From contig PWWP01000268.1 in NCBI GenBank assembly GCA_003562075.1, positions 1 to 43,568 of the forward strand: 43,568 nt of DNA, read 5' to 3'. Shown piece after piece: positions 1 to 8,865 of this stretch (the first letter of the stretch is position 1; every line of letters starts with the position of its first letter). The notes under the pieces were generated by a model. That model saw only the letters and a program-made list of their open reading frames with translations. It did not search any database and had not been told where the DNA came from. The DNA comes from Gemmatimonadota bacterium. Its GTDB lineage: Bacteria; Gemmatimonadota; Gemmatimonadetes; Longimicrobiales; Gaopeijiaceae. A program made the translations under genes and the position numbers.

Positions 1-2034
1 GAGGCGCTCCTGAGCCCCCCCTTCCCCTACGGCATGTCGGCGGCGGAGGAGGGTGGGGCCGTGGCCTGGATCCAGAATGACCAGGGCGTTCGTAACATCT
101 GGGTGGCTGAGCCCCCGGAGTATGAAGGACGGATGCTCACCACCTACCAGGAGGATGATGGCCAGGAGCTGAGCCTGGCAGCGTGGAGCCCTGATGGCGA
201 GACCCTCCTGTACGTCCGGGGCGGTGCCCCCAACCGTCAGGGAGAGCACCCCAATCCCCTGAGTGATCCGGAGGGCGCCGAACGGGTCATCTGGCAGGTG
301 AGGCTGGAGGGTAGCTCGCCGGAGCGGATCACAGAGGCTGCAGGGGCGGCCATGGCGCCCGATGGTTCGGGCTTCGCCTTCACCCGGGGTGGAGACATCT
401 GGTTCGCACCGCTGGATGGAGGTGAAGCGGAGCTCCTGGCCACCGTCCGTGGAGGGCCAGGATCCCTTGCCTGGTCTCCGGATGGCCGGCGCCTGGCCTT
501 CGTCAGCAGTCGAGGGACCCACGCCTTCATCGGGGTCCTGGATGTGGAGGAGGAGGCCGTCCACTGGATGGACCCCAGCGTGGACTCGGACCGGGACCCG
601 GTCTGGTCTCCGGATGGAGAGCGCATCGCCTTCATCCGGATCGCTGCGTCTTCGGTCATGACCAGCTTCCGACCCCTTCGAGAGGCCCATCCATGGTCCA
701 TCCGGGTGGCTCAGGTGGAGACCGGAGCATCCCGCGAAATCTGGCGGGCTCAAGAGGGTGTGGGGAGTCGGTTCCATGGGGTGAATGCCCCGAATCAGAT
801 TCTCTGGGGGACTGGGGACCATCTGGTCTTCCCCTGGGAGGGCAGTGGTTGGGTCCTCCTCTACTCCGTGCCGGCTCAGGGTGGGGAGGCCCAGCTCTTG
901 ACCCCAGGGGAGTTCGAGGTGGCGGACGCGGTCCTGACCCCGGACCGGGAGCATGTGATCCTCAGCTCCAATCAGGATGACATTGACCGCCGTCACCTCT
1001 GGCGGGTTCCGGTGGGTGGGGGAGTGCCCGAGCTCCTGACGGCCGGAGAGGGGATCGAGTGGGAGCCGGTTCCCCTGAGTGAGGGGGGCGTGGCCTTCCT
1101 GCGCTCCGGTGCCCGGACGCCGGCCCAGGCCGCCTACCTCCCGGCATCGGAGCTTTCAGCCGGTGGGGTGGATCGGGCTCGGCCATTCGTAGCGCCCGGG
1201 GATCCAGGGGGGATCCCGGATGATTTCCCCGAGTCGGAACTGGTGGTGCCTGAGCCCGTCATGGTGACGGCCACTGACGGGATGGAGGTGCCCGCCCAGC
1301 TCTTCCTGCCCCCAGGGGTGGGCCAGGGGGAGCGGCGGCCGGCCATTGCCTTCTTCCACGGTGGCTCCCGGCGGCAGATGCTCCTGGGCTTCCATGATCG
1401 GAGCTATTACCACTGGGCCTATGCCCTGAACCAGTACCTGGCTCTTCGCGGCTACGTGGTCCTCTCGGTGAATTTCCGGAGCGGGACGGGGTACGGGATG
1501 CAGTTTCGGGAGGCCCTGGACTATGGGGCCGCCGGAGCCAGCGAATTTCGGGACGTGCTGGGCGCCGGCCTCTACCTGAAGGCCCGGGACGACGTGGATC
1601 CGAACCGGATCGGCCTCTGGGGTGGATCCTATGGGGGGTATCTGACGGCCATGGGACTCTCCCGGGCTTCGGATCTCTACGCTGCCGGGGTGGACATTCA
1701 TGGCGTCCACGACTGGAACGTGGGGATCGCCACCTTCCGCCCCGACTACTCACCCCTGGACGACCCGGAGGCCGGACGGCTGGCGTTCGAGTCCTCGCCC
1801 ATGGCCACTCTGGACGGCTGGCGGTCTCCGGTTCTCCTCATCCATGGGGACGACGACCGGAATGTACGCTTCCTGGAGACGGTGAACCTGGTGGAGGAGC
1901 TCCGGAAGCGGGATGTCCATACCGAGACCCTGGTCTTCCCTGACGAAGTCCACTCCTTTCTCCTCCATCGGAACTGGCTGGAGGCCTACGAGGCCACCGC
2001 CGACTTCTTCCACCGGCACCTGGCTCGTGACTGA
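1..2034 (+). CDS. S9 family peptidase (prolyl oligopeptidase type), 5' end outside window
   Basis: Secreted or periplasmic serine peptidase of the S9 (prolyl oligopeptidase/acylaminoacyl peptidase) family. The reading frame is open to the first base, and the residues before the first ATG at 34 (EALLSPPFPYG) are typical of S9 proteins after their signal peptide, so the true start lies upstream. The N-terminal two thirds carries repeated WSPDG motifs of a TolB/WD40-like beta propeller. The C-terminal third is an alpha/beta hydrolase with GGSYGGY (nucleophile Ser near residue 532 counted from base 34), an Asp in HGDDDRNV and a His in DEVHSFL. It ends 8 bp before the amidohydrolase gene on the same strand, so the two are probably co-transcribed. 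The family assignment is secure; the substrate is unknown. Confidence 0.93.
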   Translation, partial: EALLSPPFPYGMSAAEEGGAVAWIQNDQGVRNIWVAEPPEYEGRMLTTYQEDDGQELSLAAWSPDGETLLYVRGGAPNRQGEHPNPLSDPEGAERVIWQVRLEGSSPERITEAAGAAMAPDGSGFAFTRGGDIWFAPLDGGEAELLATVRGGPGSLAWSPDGRRLAFVSSRGTHAFIGVLDVEEEAVHWMDPSVDSDRDPVWSPDGERIAFIRIAASSVMTSFRPLREAHPWSIRVAQVETGASREIWRAQEGVGSRFHGVNAPNQILWGTGDHLVFPWEGSGWVLLYSVPAQGGEAQLLTPGEFEVADAVLTPDREHVILSSNQDDIDRRHLWRVPVGGGVPELLTAGEGIEWEPVPLSEGGVAFLRSGARTPAQAAYLPASELSAGGVDRARPFVAPGDPGGIPDDFPESELVVPEPVMVTATDGMEVPAQLFLPPGVGQGERRPAIAFFHGGSRRQMLLGFHDRSYYHWAYALNQYLALRGYVVLSVNFRSGTGYGMQFREALDYGAAGASEFRDVLGAGLYLKARDDVDPNRIGLWGGSYGGYLTAMGLSRASDLYAAGVDIHGVHDWNVGIATFRPDYSPLDDPEAGRLAFESSPMATLDGWRSPVLLIHGDDDRNVRFLETVNLVEELRKRDVHTETLVFPDEVHSFLLHRNWLEAYEATADFFHRHLARD

Positions 2035-2042
2035 GGCCGGCC

Positions 2043-3773
2043 ATGTACATCAACACCCACACCCACGTCTTCACCCTCCGGACCGTCCTGAGCCGGGAGT
2101 CCCTCCGGGTCATGACCCAGCGGCTCCGGGACCACCGGACACCTCCCCTCATCGTGGACGCCGTGTTCCGGGTCCTGGATCGCCTCCTGGATCGGCCTGA
2201 TCTACTGGACGAGCGGGAACTCCTGGCTCGTCTCCTGAGCGAGCTCCGGCAGGTTTCGGGTTTCGACCGCTTCCTGGCGGAGCGGCTCCAGGGTCTGCCG
2301 GTCCAGGTGGTGCTGGAGGGTGAGGGGTTGATGGAGTTGAAGCTGGATACCCTCCGCCAAGCGCTGGACGAGGTGAGTACGGCCCTCTCCGATCCGGAGG
2401 AGAAGGCCATGCGGCCCTTCGACATCGTAGAGACCCTCCGGCTGGCCATGGGGAGTACCATCACGCAGGTGGCCGACGCCCTCCTGGAGGAGATGGGCCC
2501 CGACGACGGGATGGTGGCCCTCATGATGGACATCCGAGGGGACGAGGAGCCGGAGCGGGACCGGCAGAACTTCCTGCGCCAGCTCCGGGGAACCCGGGAG
2601 GCGGCCCTCCAGCGGCCGGGACGGGTCATTCCCTTCTTTGCCGTGCACCCGGGCCGGCCGGACCACTTCCAGCTCATGGAGGAGGCCATCGGCGAAGGCG
2701 CTTTCGCCGGAATCAAGCTGTATCCTTCCCTGGGCTACCCGGTGGACAGCCCCGAACTGCGCCGTGTCTACGCGTTCTGCGTGGAGGCCGACGTCCCGGT
2801 GCTCCTCCACTGCAGCCACGGCGGTTTCTACCGGAAGCGGGAGTTCGTGGACTACTGTGATCCCTCCCACTGGCGGGAGCTTCTGGATGGAGAGTTGGCT
2901 GAGCTCCGGGTCTGCTTCGCCCACTTCGGGGGATGGGAGAGCCTGGGTCGGTCCGGAGGCTTGGACGAAGGCACCTGGGGACACACCATCCTCGCCCTCA
3001 TGAAGGAGCGTCCCCACGTCTTCACCGACCTGGCCTTCCACACTGACCAGACGCGGGACCCGGAAGATGAGGCCTGTTACTTCCGGACGCTGGGAAGCCT
3101 GCTGGCGGACGACCACCTGCGCAGCCGCATCCTCTTCGGGTCCGACTCCTGGCTCCTCCGGATGGAGATGACGGAGGGGGTCTTCTGGCGTTACTACCGG
3201 GAACGAATGTCGCCTGCCGACTTCCGGGCCATTGCCTCCGAAGCTCCCCGGGCCTTCCTGGGCTTTCCGGAGGCGGGATCCCGTGGGGAGCGTGGCGCCA
3301 TCCGGGCCAATCTCCAGCGGCACCTGGACTTCCTAGTTAGTCACCGGGAGGCGGTAGGGGCCGAGCCGGCGTCCTGGGTTCTGGAGCTCACAGGGGAATC
3401 GTTCCAGGTCAATCGGGAGCCAGCCGACTGGGGTCGGCGGAGGGTTCCGGCTCGCTGTGTGTGGGCTGCCATGCACCGTTACCTGACGGGTGCACAGCGG
3501 AACGGAGGTTACGCTGGGGCCAGGGATCTCCGGCTGAAGGAGCTCCGCTACTTCCGCCCCCGGGATCCCAACTTCGCGGGGCAGATCTGCCTGGGGCTGG
3601 CCCGAGACCTGGCCGGCTTCTGCGCCGATCAGGGTGGCGAATTTGCCCCTGGCTGGGAGCTGGATGCGGCCATCGGCCGGCTTCAGGGGGTCCTTCGCCG
3701 AGGCGAGAGGCGCCTGGTGGAGGTGGCCGGGCTCCTGGACCGGATCTACGACTTCGAGGAGGCGTTGGTATGA
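2043..3773 (+). CDS. Amidohydrolase-family metal-dependent hydrolase
   Basis: A 576-residue TIM-barrel hydrolase of the amidohydrolase_2 (PF04909-like) type. It opens with the metal-binding HTHTH motif at residues 4-8. Further metal or substrate motifs are visible as LLHCSHGG, CFAHFGGW and the late LFGSDSW, whose Asp is the usual catalytic residue. The protein is longer than the common 280-400 residue members because of an inserted helical region after residue 40 and an extra C-terminal domain of about 150 residues after the barrel. No signal peptide is seen, so it is probably cytoplasmic. Its stop codon overlaps the next ATG (ATGA at 3770-3773), which implies translational coupling with the outer-membrane-like gene. 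The substrate cannot be deduced. Confidence 0.85.
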   Translation: MYINTHTHVFTLRTVLSRESLRVMTQRLRDHRTPPLIVDAVFRVLDRLLDRPDLLDERELLARLLSELRQVSGFDRFLAERLQGLPVQVVLEGEGLMELKLDTLRQALDEVSTALSDPEEKAMRPFDIVETLRLAMGSTITQVADALLEEMGPDDGMVALMMDIRGDEEPERDRQNFLRQLRGTREAALQRPGRVIPFFAVHPGRPDHFQLMEEAIGEGAFAGIKLYPSLGYPVDSPELRRVYAFCVEADVPVLLHCSHGGFYRKREFVDYCDPSHWRELLDGELAELRVCFAHFGGWESLGRSGGLDEGTWGHTILALMKERPHVFTDLAFHTDQTRDPEDEACYFRTLGSLLADDHLRSRILFGSDSWLLRMEMTEGVFWRYYRERMSPADFRAIASEAPRAFLGFPEAGSRGERGAIRANLQRHLDFLVSHREAVGAEPASWVLELTGESFQVNREPADWGRRRVPARCVWAAMHRYLTGAQRNGGYAGARDLRLKELRYFRPRDPNFAGQICLGLARDLAGFCADQGGEFAPGWELDAAIGRLQGVLRRGERRLVEVAGLLDRIYDFEEALV

Positions 3774-4759
3774 GGCTACGTTCGGAGGGCCAGGAGGCAC
3801 GAGCGGCATGGGTAGGACGAGGGGTAGAATTCGTTCGGTGGGCACGGCGGAGTGGATTCTTCCTGAGGGGAGGCACCTGGGGGAGCGGTTGCTTCTTGAT
3901 TCTGACCCTGGTCCTGACAGCAGGGGCCGCCGGCCTGGAGGCGCAGGTCACCTGCATGGAGCGTCAGGGGGCCCGGGTCACTCCGGCCTACTTCCACGAC
4001 GGGGATGGCGACGGCGGGGTGGGGATCAGGCTCGCTGCCCAGCACTGCCGGCTGAGCCACGACATCCGGCCTCGGTACGCCCGTTCCACCTACCTGGGTG
4101 GATCGTTCAAGGCCGCGGTGCCCTTCACAGAGCTGAACATCCCCCAGAATGCCGAGGCCTTCCTGGAGGTGGGGGTGTCCGTCTCCCTCTCGGAACGAGC
4201 TCCCATCGACCTGGACGACGACCCTGACGACCCGGACGTGGAGGCATTCCGCTTCGACTACGGGTTCGGTGGCCTGTCTGCTCGGCTCCAGTACGAGAGC
4301 AACACCGATCTCACGGAGCATGCTCTGGTGGGTGGGGCTGCCCTCCAGTGGGTGGATCCGGCCCGACCCTGGCTTCCCTCCCTGGTGGTCACGGGGGAGG
4401 CAGTCCGGCCCGTCCGATCCGACATCAGGGAGGCCCTGGAGCTGGACCGGGAGGTGCACGGCCGCATCGGCCTCCGGGGATACTGGCTGGTGCCCCTGGC
4501 AAGGTCGCTCCAGGGGGAGTTGGATACGGCCTACTTCTGGACGACGGGCCTGGAATCTCTCCTGCGGGAGGCAGGGTGGGATCGAGGTCCGTACCTTTCG
4601 ACTGGGTTGGGATGGATCCTGGACCGGCGGATCGGAGGAGAGGAGTGGCTCCTCCTGGAATCCATCTCCGTGTCCCACGCCTGGGGCCAGCGCCCCACCG
4701 GTCCACCTGAGGAGCGGGGGTGGATGGTGGGGATCTCGGTGGGGACCGGCTCCCGGTAG
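3770..4759 (+). CDS. Putative outer-membrane beta-barrel protein
   Basis: A 329-residue protein with a long, basic N-terminus and a hydrophobic segment (FLILTLVLTAGAAGLEAQ) ending in a plausible signal peptidase site. The body is made of alternating hydrophobic and polar strands rich in Gly, Tyr, Trp and Arg, as in beta barrels. I recognise no named family. I chose the start at 3770 because its ATG overlaps the stop of the amidohydrolase; an open frame continues upstream inside that gene but is a shadow. An acidic insert (LDDDPDDPD) could bind calcium. It converges with the SRPBCC gene after a 9-bp gap. Confidence 0.7.
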   Translation: MRLRSEGQEARAAWVGRGVEFVRWARRSGFFLRGGTWGSGCFLILTLVLTAGAAGLEAQVTCMERQGARVTPAYFHDGDGDGGVGIRLAAQHCRLSHDIRPRYARSTYLGGSFKAAVPFTELNIPQNAEAFLEVGVSVSLSERAPIDLDDDPDDPDVEAFRFDYGFGGLSARLQYESNTDLTEHALVGGAALQWVDPARPWLPSLVVTGEAVRPVRSDIREALELDREVHGRIGLRGYWLVPLARSLQGELDTAYFWTTGLESLLREAGWDRGPYLSTGLGWILDRRIGGEEWLLLESISVSHAWGQRPTGPPEERGWMVGISVGTGSR

Positions 4760-4768
4760 GACGGCTCG

Positions 4769-5251
4769 TCAGCCTTCCGTCACGAGTCTGGCCATCCGGT
4801 CATAGCTCATGCTCACGCCCTCGATCATCCCGGTCTGCAGCGCCTTGTCCCGGGCCTCCTGGCTCTGGTACCGGATCCGGAGGGTCAGGGTCGTCTGGCC
4901 GTCCTCTTCCTTGAGGAGGGTTGTGACCAGGGTTTCCCCGCCGGTCCAGTCCTCATCGAAGAGTTCCGTGTGAACCAACCGCTCGTTGGGGTGGATCTCC
5001 TGGAACACGCCCCCCATTCCCATGATCTCACCGTCCGGACTGTGCCACTCGTAGCGGAAGGAACCGCCCTCCCGGAGATCGATCTCACAGACTTCCATGG
5101 TCCACTTTGGGGGCCCGTGGAGCCATTTGCGGACCAGCTCCGGTTCGGTGATGGCCCGGTAGACCATCTCTCGGGGTGCATGGAAGGCCCGGACGAGCTG
5201 GACTTCCGTGTCGGATGGAGTGGTGGCCTGCAGGGTGCCGGTGTCGATCAT
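4769..5251 (-). CDS. SRPBCC / AHSA1-like (START-domain) protein
   Basis: A 160-residue protein of the activator of Hsp90 ATPase homologue 1-like family, a helix-grip fold with a hydrophobic ligand cavity. Typical features are the early motif RAFHAPREMVYRAITEPE, followed by WLHGPPKW, GGSFRYEW and the late LTLRIRYQSQEARDKAL segment. The ATG is preceded by AGGAG at good spacing. It lies 60 bp downstream of an ArsR repressor gene on the same strand. This ArsR-AHSA1 pairing is common, and the repressor usually controls the operon. The ligand is unknown. Confidence 0.9.
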   Translation of the reverse strand: MIDTGTLQATTPSDTEVQLVRAFHAPREMVYRAITEPELVRKWLHGPPKWTMEVCEIDLREGGSFRYEWHSPDGEIMGMGGVFQEIHPNERLVHTELFDEDWTGGETLVTTLLKEEDGQTTLTLRIRYQSQEARDKALQTGMIEGVSMSYDRMARLVTEG

Positions 5252-5311
5252 GGTGGTTCTCCTGTGCAGGGGAGTGGACCAGGAGTCCGGTGAGACATGG
5301 GGCCAGGGGTG

Positions 5312-5659
5312 TCAGCCTGCCTCCTCCGGCGGAGCCTGGGCTTGAAGGTCGTCCAACACTGCCTGGAGCCGGTCGAACTGTTGAGCCCAGTGGCGGCTGT
5401 AGTCCACCAGCCACTCTGCAGCTTCCCGCAGTGGTTCGGCCTCCAGTTTACAGGGGCGACGCTGGGCCTCCCTTCGCCGGGAAATGAGGCCGGCCCCTTC
5501 CAGCACCTTCAGGTGCCTGGAGACCGCCGGCTGGCTCATCTCGAAGGGTTCAGCCAGCTCCATGACCGAGGCTTCGCCCTCCGTCAGTCGCCGCAGGATG
5601 GCCCGGCGAGCTGGATGGGCCAGGGCCTGGAAGGTGGCGTCGAGTCGATCCTGATCCAA
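5312..5659 (-). CDS. ArsR-family winged-helix transcriptional repressor
   Basis: A small winged-helix DNA-binding protein with the family signature LAHPARRAILRRL and recognition helix SQPAVSRHLKVLE. No CxC-type metal motif is visible, so this looks like the non-metal subgroup that travels with AHSA1 proteins. An in-frame ATG at 5695 would extend it to 127 residues, but that ATG has no ribosome binding site and would leave only about 6 nt of leader from the predicted promoter. I prefer the TTG at 5659, which has GGAG 8 nt upstream and yields the usual family N-terminus (xDQDRLDATFQAL). It probably represses itself and the downstream SRPBCC gene. Confidence 0.85.
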   Translation of the reverse strand: MDQDRLDATFQALAHPARRAILRRLTEGEASVMELAEPFEMSQPAVSRHLKVLEGAGLISRRREAQRRPCKLEAEPLREAAEWLVDYSRHWAQQFDRLQAVLDDLQAQAPPEEAG

Positions 5660-5694
5660 GATGGTAACTCCACAATTATATAATGGAGAAGACA

Positions 5695-5735
5695 TATAAC
5701 GATTTGATGTTATAGCCAGGGTGGTTCCGCGTCAA
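5695..5735 (-). promoter_or_regulatory. Promoter and candidate ArsR autoregulatory operator
   Basis: Reading the minus strand, TTGACG (5735-5730) and TATAAC (5714-5709) form a sigma-70-like promoter with a rather short 15-bp spacer. The -10 hexamer is one arm of a perfect inverted repeat, TATAAC-N8-GTTATA at 5695-5714. A second perfect palindrome, ATTATATAAT, lies at 5675-5684 in the leader. Such AT-rich dyads stand out strongly in this GC-rich DNA and are typical ArsR operators. Confidence 0.5.
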
Positions 5736-5882
5736 GGGAAGTGAGGCTCCCAGGCGCCCAGGGAGGGCCCTCGGGTCACGGCAACAGACACAGGAGGCCC
5801 CCTGTCCGTCCCCGAAATCTCCTCGTAGTGTGGGAGGCATAGACACAGGCCGACCGGAAGCTCTGACGAGGACCCTGAATTG

Positions 5883-6473
5883 ATGAAATGGCGACTGCGC
5901 TTCACCCGAATTCTTCTTGTGCCGCTGGGACTCCTGGCGCTGACTTCCCATCATGTCTACCCGGAGGGGGGGATGTGGGACACATCGATCTCGGTGATGG
6001 GGTTCCTCCTTCTGCTGGCGGCCATGGGGGGACGGATCTGGGCGAGTGCATACCTGGTGGGAAGGAAGAACCAGACCCTGGTGACGGCAGGTCCATATTC
6101 CATCGTGCGCAACCCGCTCTACTTCTTCAGCCTCATCGGTTTCATCGGTGCTGGGCTCGCCTTCGAGTCGCTGGTTCTGGCCATGCTCTTCGGCCTGGTG
6201 TTCTTCCTTTCGCATTGGCCCGTCATCCTGAAGGAAGAGGCTCGACTTTCCGAGCTGTTCGGGGCGGAGTTCGAGGTTTACAGAAGAAGGGTACCTCGCC
6301 TCATCCCCCGGATCAGGGGCCTGGAGGGTCGGCGGTCCATGGAGTTGGACGCCCATCGGTTCGAGACAGCCCTGCGAGACTGCATTGCGATCCCCCTGGT
6401 CTTCATCGCGGCTCATGGGCTGGAGGCAGCGAAGGTATCGGGGATCCTTCCCGTCCTCTTCCAACTCCCCTGA
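5883..6473 (+). CDS. Isoprenylcysteine carboxyl methyltransferase-like membrane protein
   Basis: A 196-residue integral membrane protein with four or five hydrophobic helices, of the PEMT/ICMT-type methyltransferase group. The SAM-binding core is visible as GPYSIVRNPLYFFSLIGF followed by the EEARLSELFGAEFEVYRRRVPR segment, in which Glu and the Tyr-Arg cluster are the usual cofactor contacts. A TTG at 5880 directly before the ATG is 7 nt from GAGGA and is a possible alternative start. It converges with the next methyltransferase after 6 bp. Homologues often O-methylate type III polyketide products; such a synthase lies 9 kb away, but no direct link is visible. The substrate is not assignable. 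Confidence 0.8.
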   Translation: MKWRLRFTRILLVPLGLLALTSHHVYPEGGMWDTSISVMGFLLLLAAMGGRIWASAYLVGRKNQTLVTAGPYSIVRNPLYFFSLIGFIGAGLAFESLVLAMLFGLVFFLSHWPVILKEEARLSELFGAEFEVYRRRVPRLIPRIRGLEGRRSMELDAHRFETALRDCIAIPLVFIAAHGLEAAKVSGILPVLFQLP

Positions 6474-6479
6474 GCGCGG

Positions 6480-7067
6480 TCATAGCGCGGGTGCTCCGTC
6501 CCGGAAGGCTCGGACAGCACCGGCCGTGCCGAACAGGAGGAGGGTGGCGCCAGGCTTCCCGTGTCGGGACATGAGATCCAGCATCATGGCCTCCTCGGCG
6601 GGCCACGGATATGCGTAGACCACGTCAAAGGCGTCCAGGGAGTGGCCCAGCTCCTGGTAGGCGGACTCCCCCTCGCCAATGGTTCCCATGCGAGCATCGC
6701 CATCGTCGGGTGACCATCGATATCCTGGTGGGATGAAGCTTCCAGCTACGAAGTGGGCCCGGGATGCGTGGCGTCGGGCCAGCCCTCGAGCAACCTCCAC
6801 CAACTTCGGATCCAGCTCGATCCCATAGGCTTCGAAGCCCAGCATGTCGGCGGCGATGGTGATGATGCCGGTGGCAGATCCCCACTCCAGGAAGCGGGCG
6901 CCGGGGGCGTGGAGCTCCAGTAGTGTGTGCAGGACCGCTTCGTAGTCGGCGTTGATGAAGGGATGCCAGCCTCGGTCCCGGACCTCCATGTCGAAGCGAT
7001 CCCAGAGGTCCCACCCCTCCACGAAGAGGGTGGTGAGGCGGATGCGGAGGGCCGGGTCAGGAATCAT
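6480..7067 (-). CDS. Small class I SAM-dependent methyltransferase-like protein
   Basis: A 195-residue Rossmann-fold protein. Motif I reads FLEWGSATGIITIAA and the acidic end of beta-2 reads YGIELDPKLVEVA, both expected for SAM binding. DVVYAYPWPAEE occupies the motif IV position. An open frame runs upstream to 7235, but it lies antisense to the YaiI gene, so I use the ATG at 7067. It diverges from the YaiI-like gene across a 67-bp gap that must hold both promoters. The methyl acceptor is unknown. Confidence 0.72.
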   Translation of the reverse strand: MIPDPALRIRLTTLFVEGWDLWDRFDMEVRDRGWHPFINADYEAVLHTLLELHAPGARFLEWGSATGIITIAADMLGFEAYGIELDPKLVEVARGLARRHASRAHFVAGSFIPPGYRWSPDDGDARMGTIGEGESAYQELGHSLDAFDVVYAYPWPAEEAMMLDLMSRHGKPGATLLLFGTAGAVRAFRDGAPAL

Positions 7068-7134
7068 CGTTGAATTCTCGCTACTTTGGAGAGGTGAGAA
7101 AGGAGTGACCCGATACCCTGACCCTGGTTCCAAC

Positions 7135-7590
7135 ATGAGACTCTGGATCGACGCCGATGCCGCCCCCAATGACGTGAAGGAGGTCGTTTTTCGAGCGGCC
7201 AAGCGGCTGGAGCTGAAGGCTCTCCTCGTGGCCAACCAGCGCCTCTACGCGCCTCCAGGGAATCCCTTCGTGGAGGCGGTCCGGGTCGGTGGCGGTCCTG
7301 ACGAGGCCGACCGATATATCGCGGAGCAGGCTGAAGCCGGGGACCTGGCCATCACCGCCGACATCCCCCTGGCTGCCGACCTGGTGGAGAAGGGAGTGCT
7401 GGTCCTGGACCACCGGGGAGAGGAGTACACCCCGGAGAATGTGCGGGAGCGTCTCTCCATCCGGGACTTCATGGATGAGCTCCGTTCCACGGGAGTGGAA
7501 ACCGGCGGCCCAAGTCCCTACGGGGCCAGGGACAAACGGGAGTTCGCCTCGGCGCTGGATCGGGTCTTGACGCGGGAGCTGAACTTCTGA
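7135..7590 (+). CDS. YaiI/YqxD (DUF188) family protein
   Basis: A 151-residue cytoplasmic protein, the normal length for the UPF0178/DUF188 family. Diagnostic segments are MRLWIDADAAP at the N-terminus, GPDEADRYIAE, and GDLAITADIPLAADLVEKG in the centre, giving the conserved acidic cluster of a PIN-like nuclease fold. The biochemical role of the family is not established. The C-terminal part (RDKREFASALDRVL) is also typical. The start ATG at 7135 matches the family N-terminus exactly. Confidence 0.9.
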   Translation: MRLWIDADAAPNDVKEVVFRAAKRLELKALLVANQRLYAPPGNPFVEAVRVGGGPDEADRYIAEQAEAGDLAITADIPLAADLVEKGVLVLDHRGEEYTPENVRERLSIRDFMDELRSTGVETGGPSPYGARDKREFASALDRVLTRELNF

Positions 7591-7628
7591 CGCCGCCCCG
7601 CCGCTCCGCCGCCGCCTCCGACAACCTC

Positions 7629-8315
7629 TCAACCGCCCAGGGGAATCGCCAGCGTCAGGAAGAGGTCGGTCTGAAGGGAGGTGTCTCCACCACCCGGACT
7701 ATTGGGGTCTTCCCCTCTTCGGAATCGGGACACATACCCGTTCAGCTCCCACTGGGTGCGGAGTCCGAGAATGGACACCTCGGCGCCCACACCGGCCTGG
7801 CCTGCCGCCCGGGTCTGATCGCGGAAGACTTGCTCCCAGGTACTCGCGTCGTCGTCCAGTCCCTGGAACTCGAACCCGTACTGCTTGAATCCGGCGCCAA
7901 CGAGGAAGTGGGGCTGTACGATGACAAGTCGGGGGATGGGGCGGAAGACAGCGGCTGCGGTCCCCGTCAGCAGACTGCTTCGAGCCGAGCAGCCTGGGCA
8001 ATCGGTGCCCCACACCGGCACGTCCCGGTCTGTGCCGTAGCCCACATTGACGCGAAAACTGGTCCCCTCCCGAGCCGGCCCCACCTCCAGGCCCAGACCC
8101 CAGGCCAGACTGCTGGATTGACGGCTGGCTCCTACGATCCCTTCCCCATCGTCCCGTAGGGTCTCCATTTCGGAGGTGGGGGACCAGGCTCCGACCTGAG
8201 GCAGGAGTCGCACCGAGGTCTGGCCGTAGGCGGCAGACGGGAGAAGGAAGCTGAGGAGGAGAAGCAAGCTACCTGCCACCAGAGCCAGGTGAAAAGAAAG
8301 GTTGTTGTCTCGCAT
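7629..8315 (-). CDS. Putative outer-membrane protein, unknown function
   Basis: A protein of about 228 residues with a clear signal peptide (MRDNNLSFHLALVAGSLLLLLSFLLP then SAAYGQ). The rest is Gly- and aromatic-rich with alternating strand patterns, consistent with a small beta barrel. A Cys pair (DCPGC) in one loop may form a disulfide. I set the start at the ATG at 8315, which has GGGGAG upstream and gives a proper signal peptide; a longer frame to 8390 adds a hydrophilic extension. It converges with the YaiI-like gene. No family recognised. Confidence 0.6.
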   Translation of the reverse strand: MRDNNLSFHLALVAGSLLLLLSFLLPSAAYGQTSVRLLPQVGAWSPTSEMETLRDDGEGIVGASRQSSSLAWGLGLEVGPAREGTSFRVNVGYGTDRDVPVWGTDCPGCSARSSLLTGTAAAVFRPIPRLVIVQPHFLVGAGFKQYGFEFQGLDDDASTWEQVFRDQTRAAGQAGVGAEVSILGLRTQWELNGYVSRFRRGEDPNSPGGGDTSLQTDLFLTLAIPLGG

Positions 8316-8417
8316 GGGGCTCCCCCAGGGGAGGTGGACGAATCTTCTGTATCTCCAGGGGTTATCACGTTCCGTGCCATCTGAATACATCGTTGTGGCT
8401 CAAGGGGTTGCGTGTAT

Positions 8418-8741
8418 ATGGTCAGGTTTGGGGGCAGGGTGTTGAGGCAGGATTTTCCTCCAGCATGGTGGAAAATACCCGGGTGGGCCGTGGGTTGGGC
8501 AGGGGTGGGGGTGTGGACAGCCATGGTCCTTCTCCTCTTGAACGCATGTGGCCCGGCGGGCGAGGGGGAAGGGGTGTCGGACAAGGATGACGTCTCGGCC
8601 ACGGCGTGGGCCGACGCCTGGGGGCACTTCCAGATGGTCTTCGAGGAGGGGCCGTCGGGTCGACTGGAACTCCGGGTCGGGGAGCACTCGGCCCGGGATG
8701 GAAGCTGGGAAGGGGTTACGGTGGAGGTGGTGGTCCCCTGA
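8418..8741 (+). CDS. Small putative lipoprotein
   Basis: A possible 107-residue secreted lipoprotein. A Trp-rich stretch leads into a hydrophobic segment ending in a lipobox, LLLLNAC, followed by an acidic mature part of about 65 residues. The start is uncertain: GTG 8412, ATG 8418 (AAGGGG 10 nt upstream) and ATG 8523 are all in frame, and the last would leave a signal peptide too short to work. Nothing in the mature part is recognised. It diverges from the barrel gene at 8315. Confidence 0.45.
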   Translation: MVRFGGRVLRQDFPPAWWKIPGWAVGWAGVGVWTAMVLLLLNACGPAGEGEGVSDKDDVSATAWADAWGHFQMVFEEGPSGRLELRVGEHSARDGSWEGVTVEVVVP

Positions 8742-8865
8742 ACCCTGGCGTCCTCAGGGGGAAAGGAAGGCGCCGGGAAAGGGGCGCCCCTGTCCGTGAA
8801 GATCCTGCGGGGGGCGACCCTCCCCGTGACCGCTTCCCCAGCTCCGCCGGGACTTCCGAAGGTCG

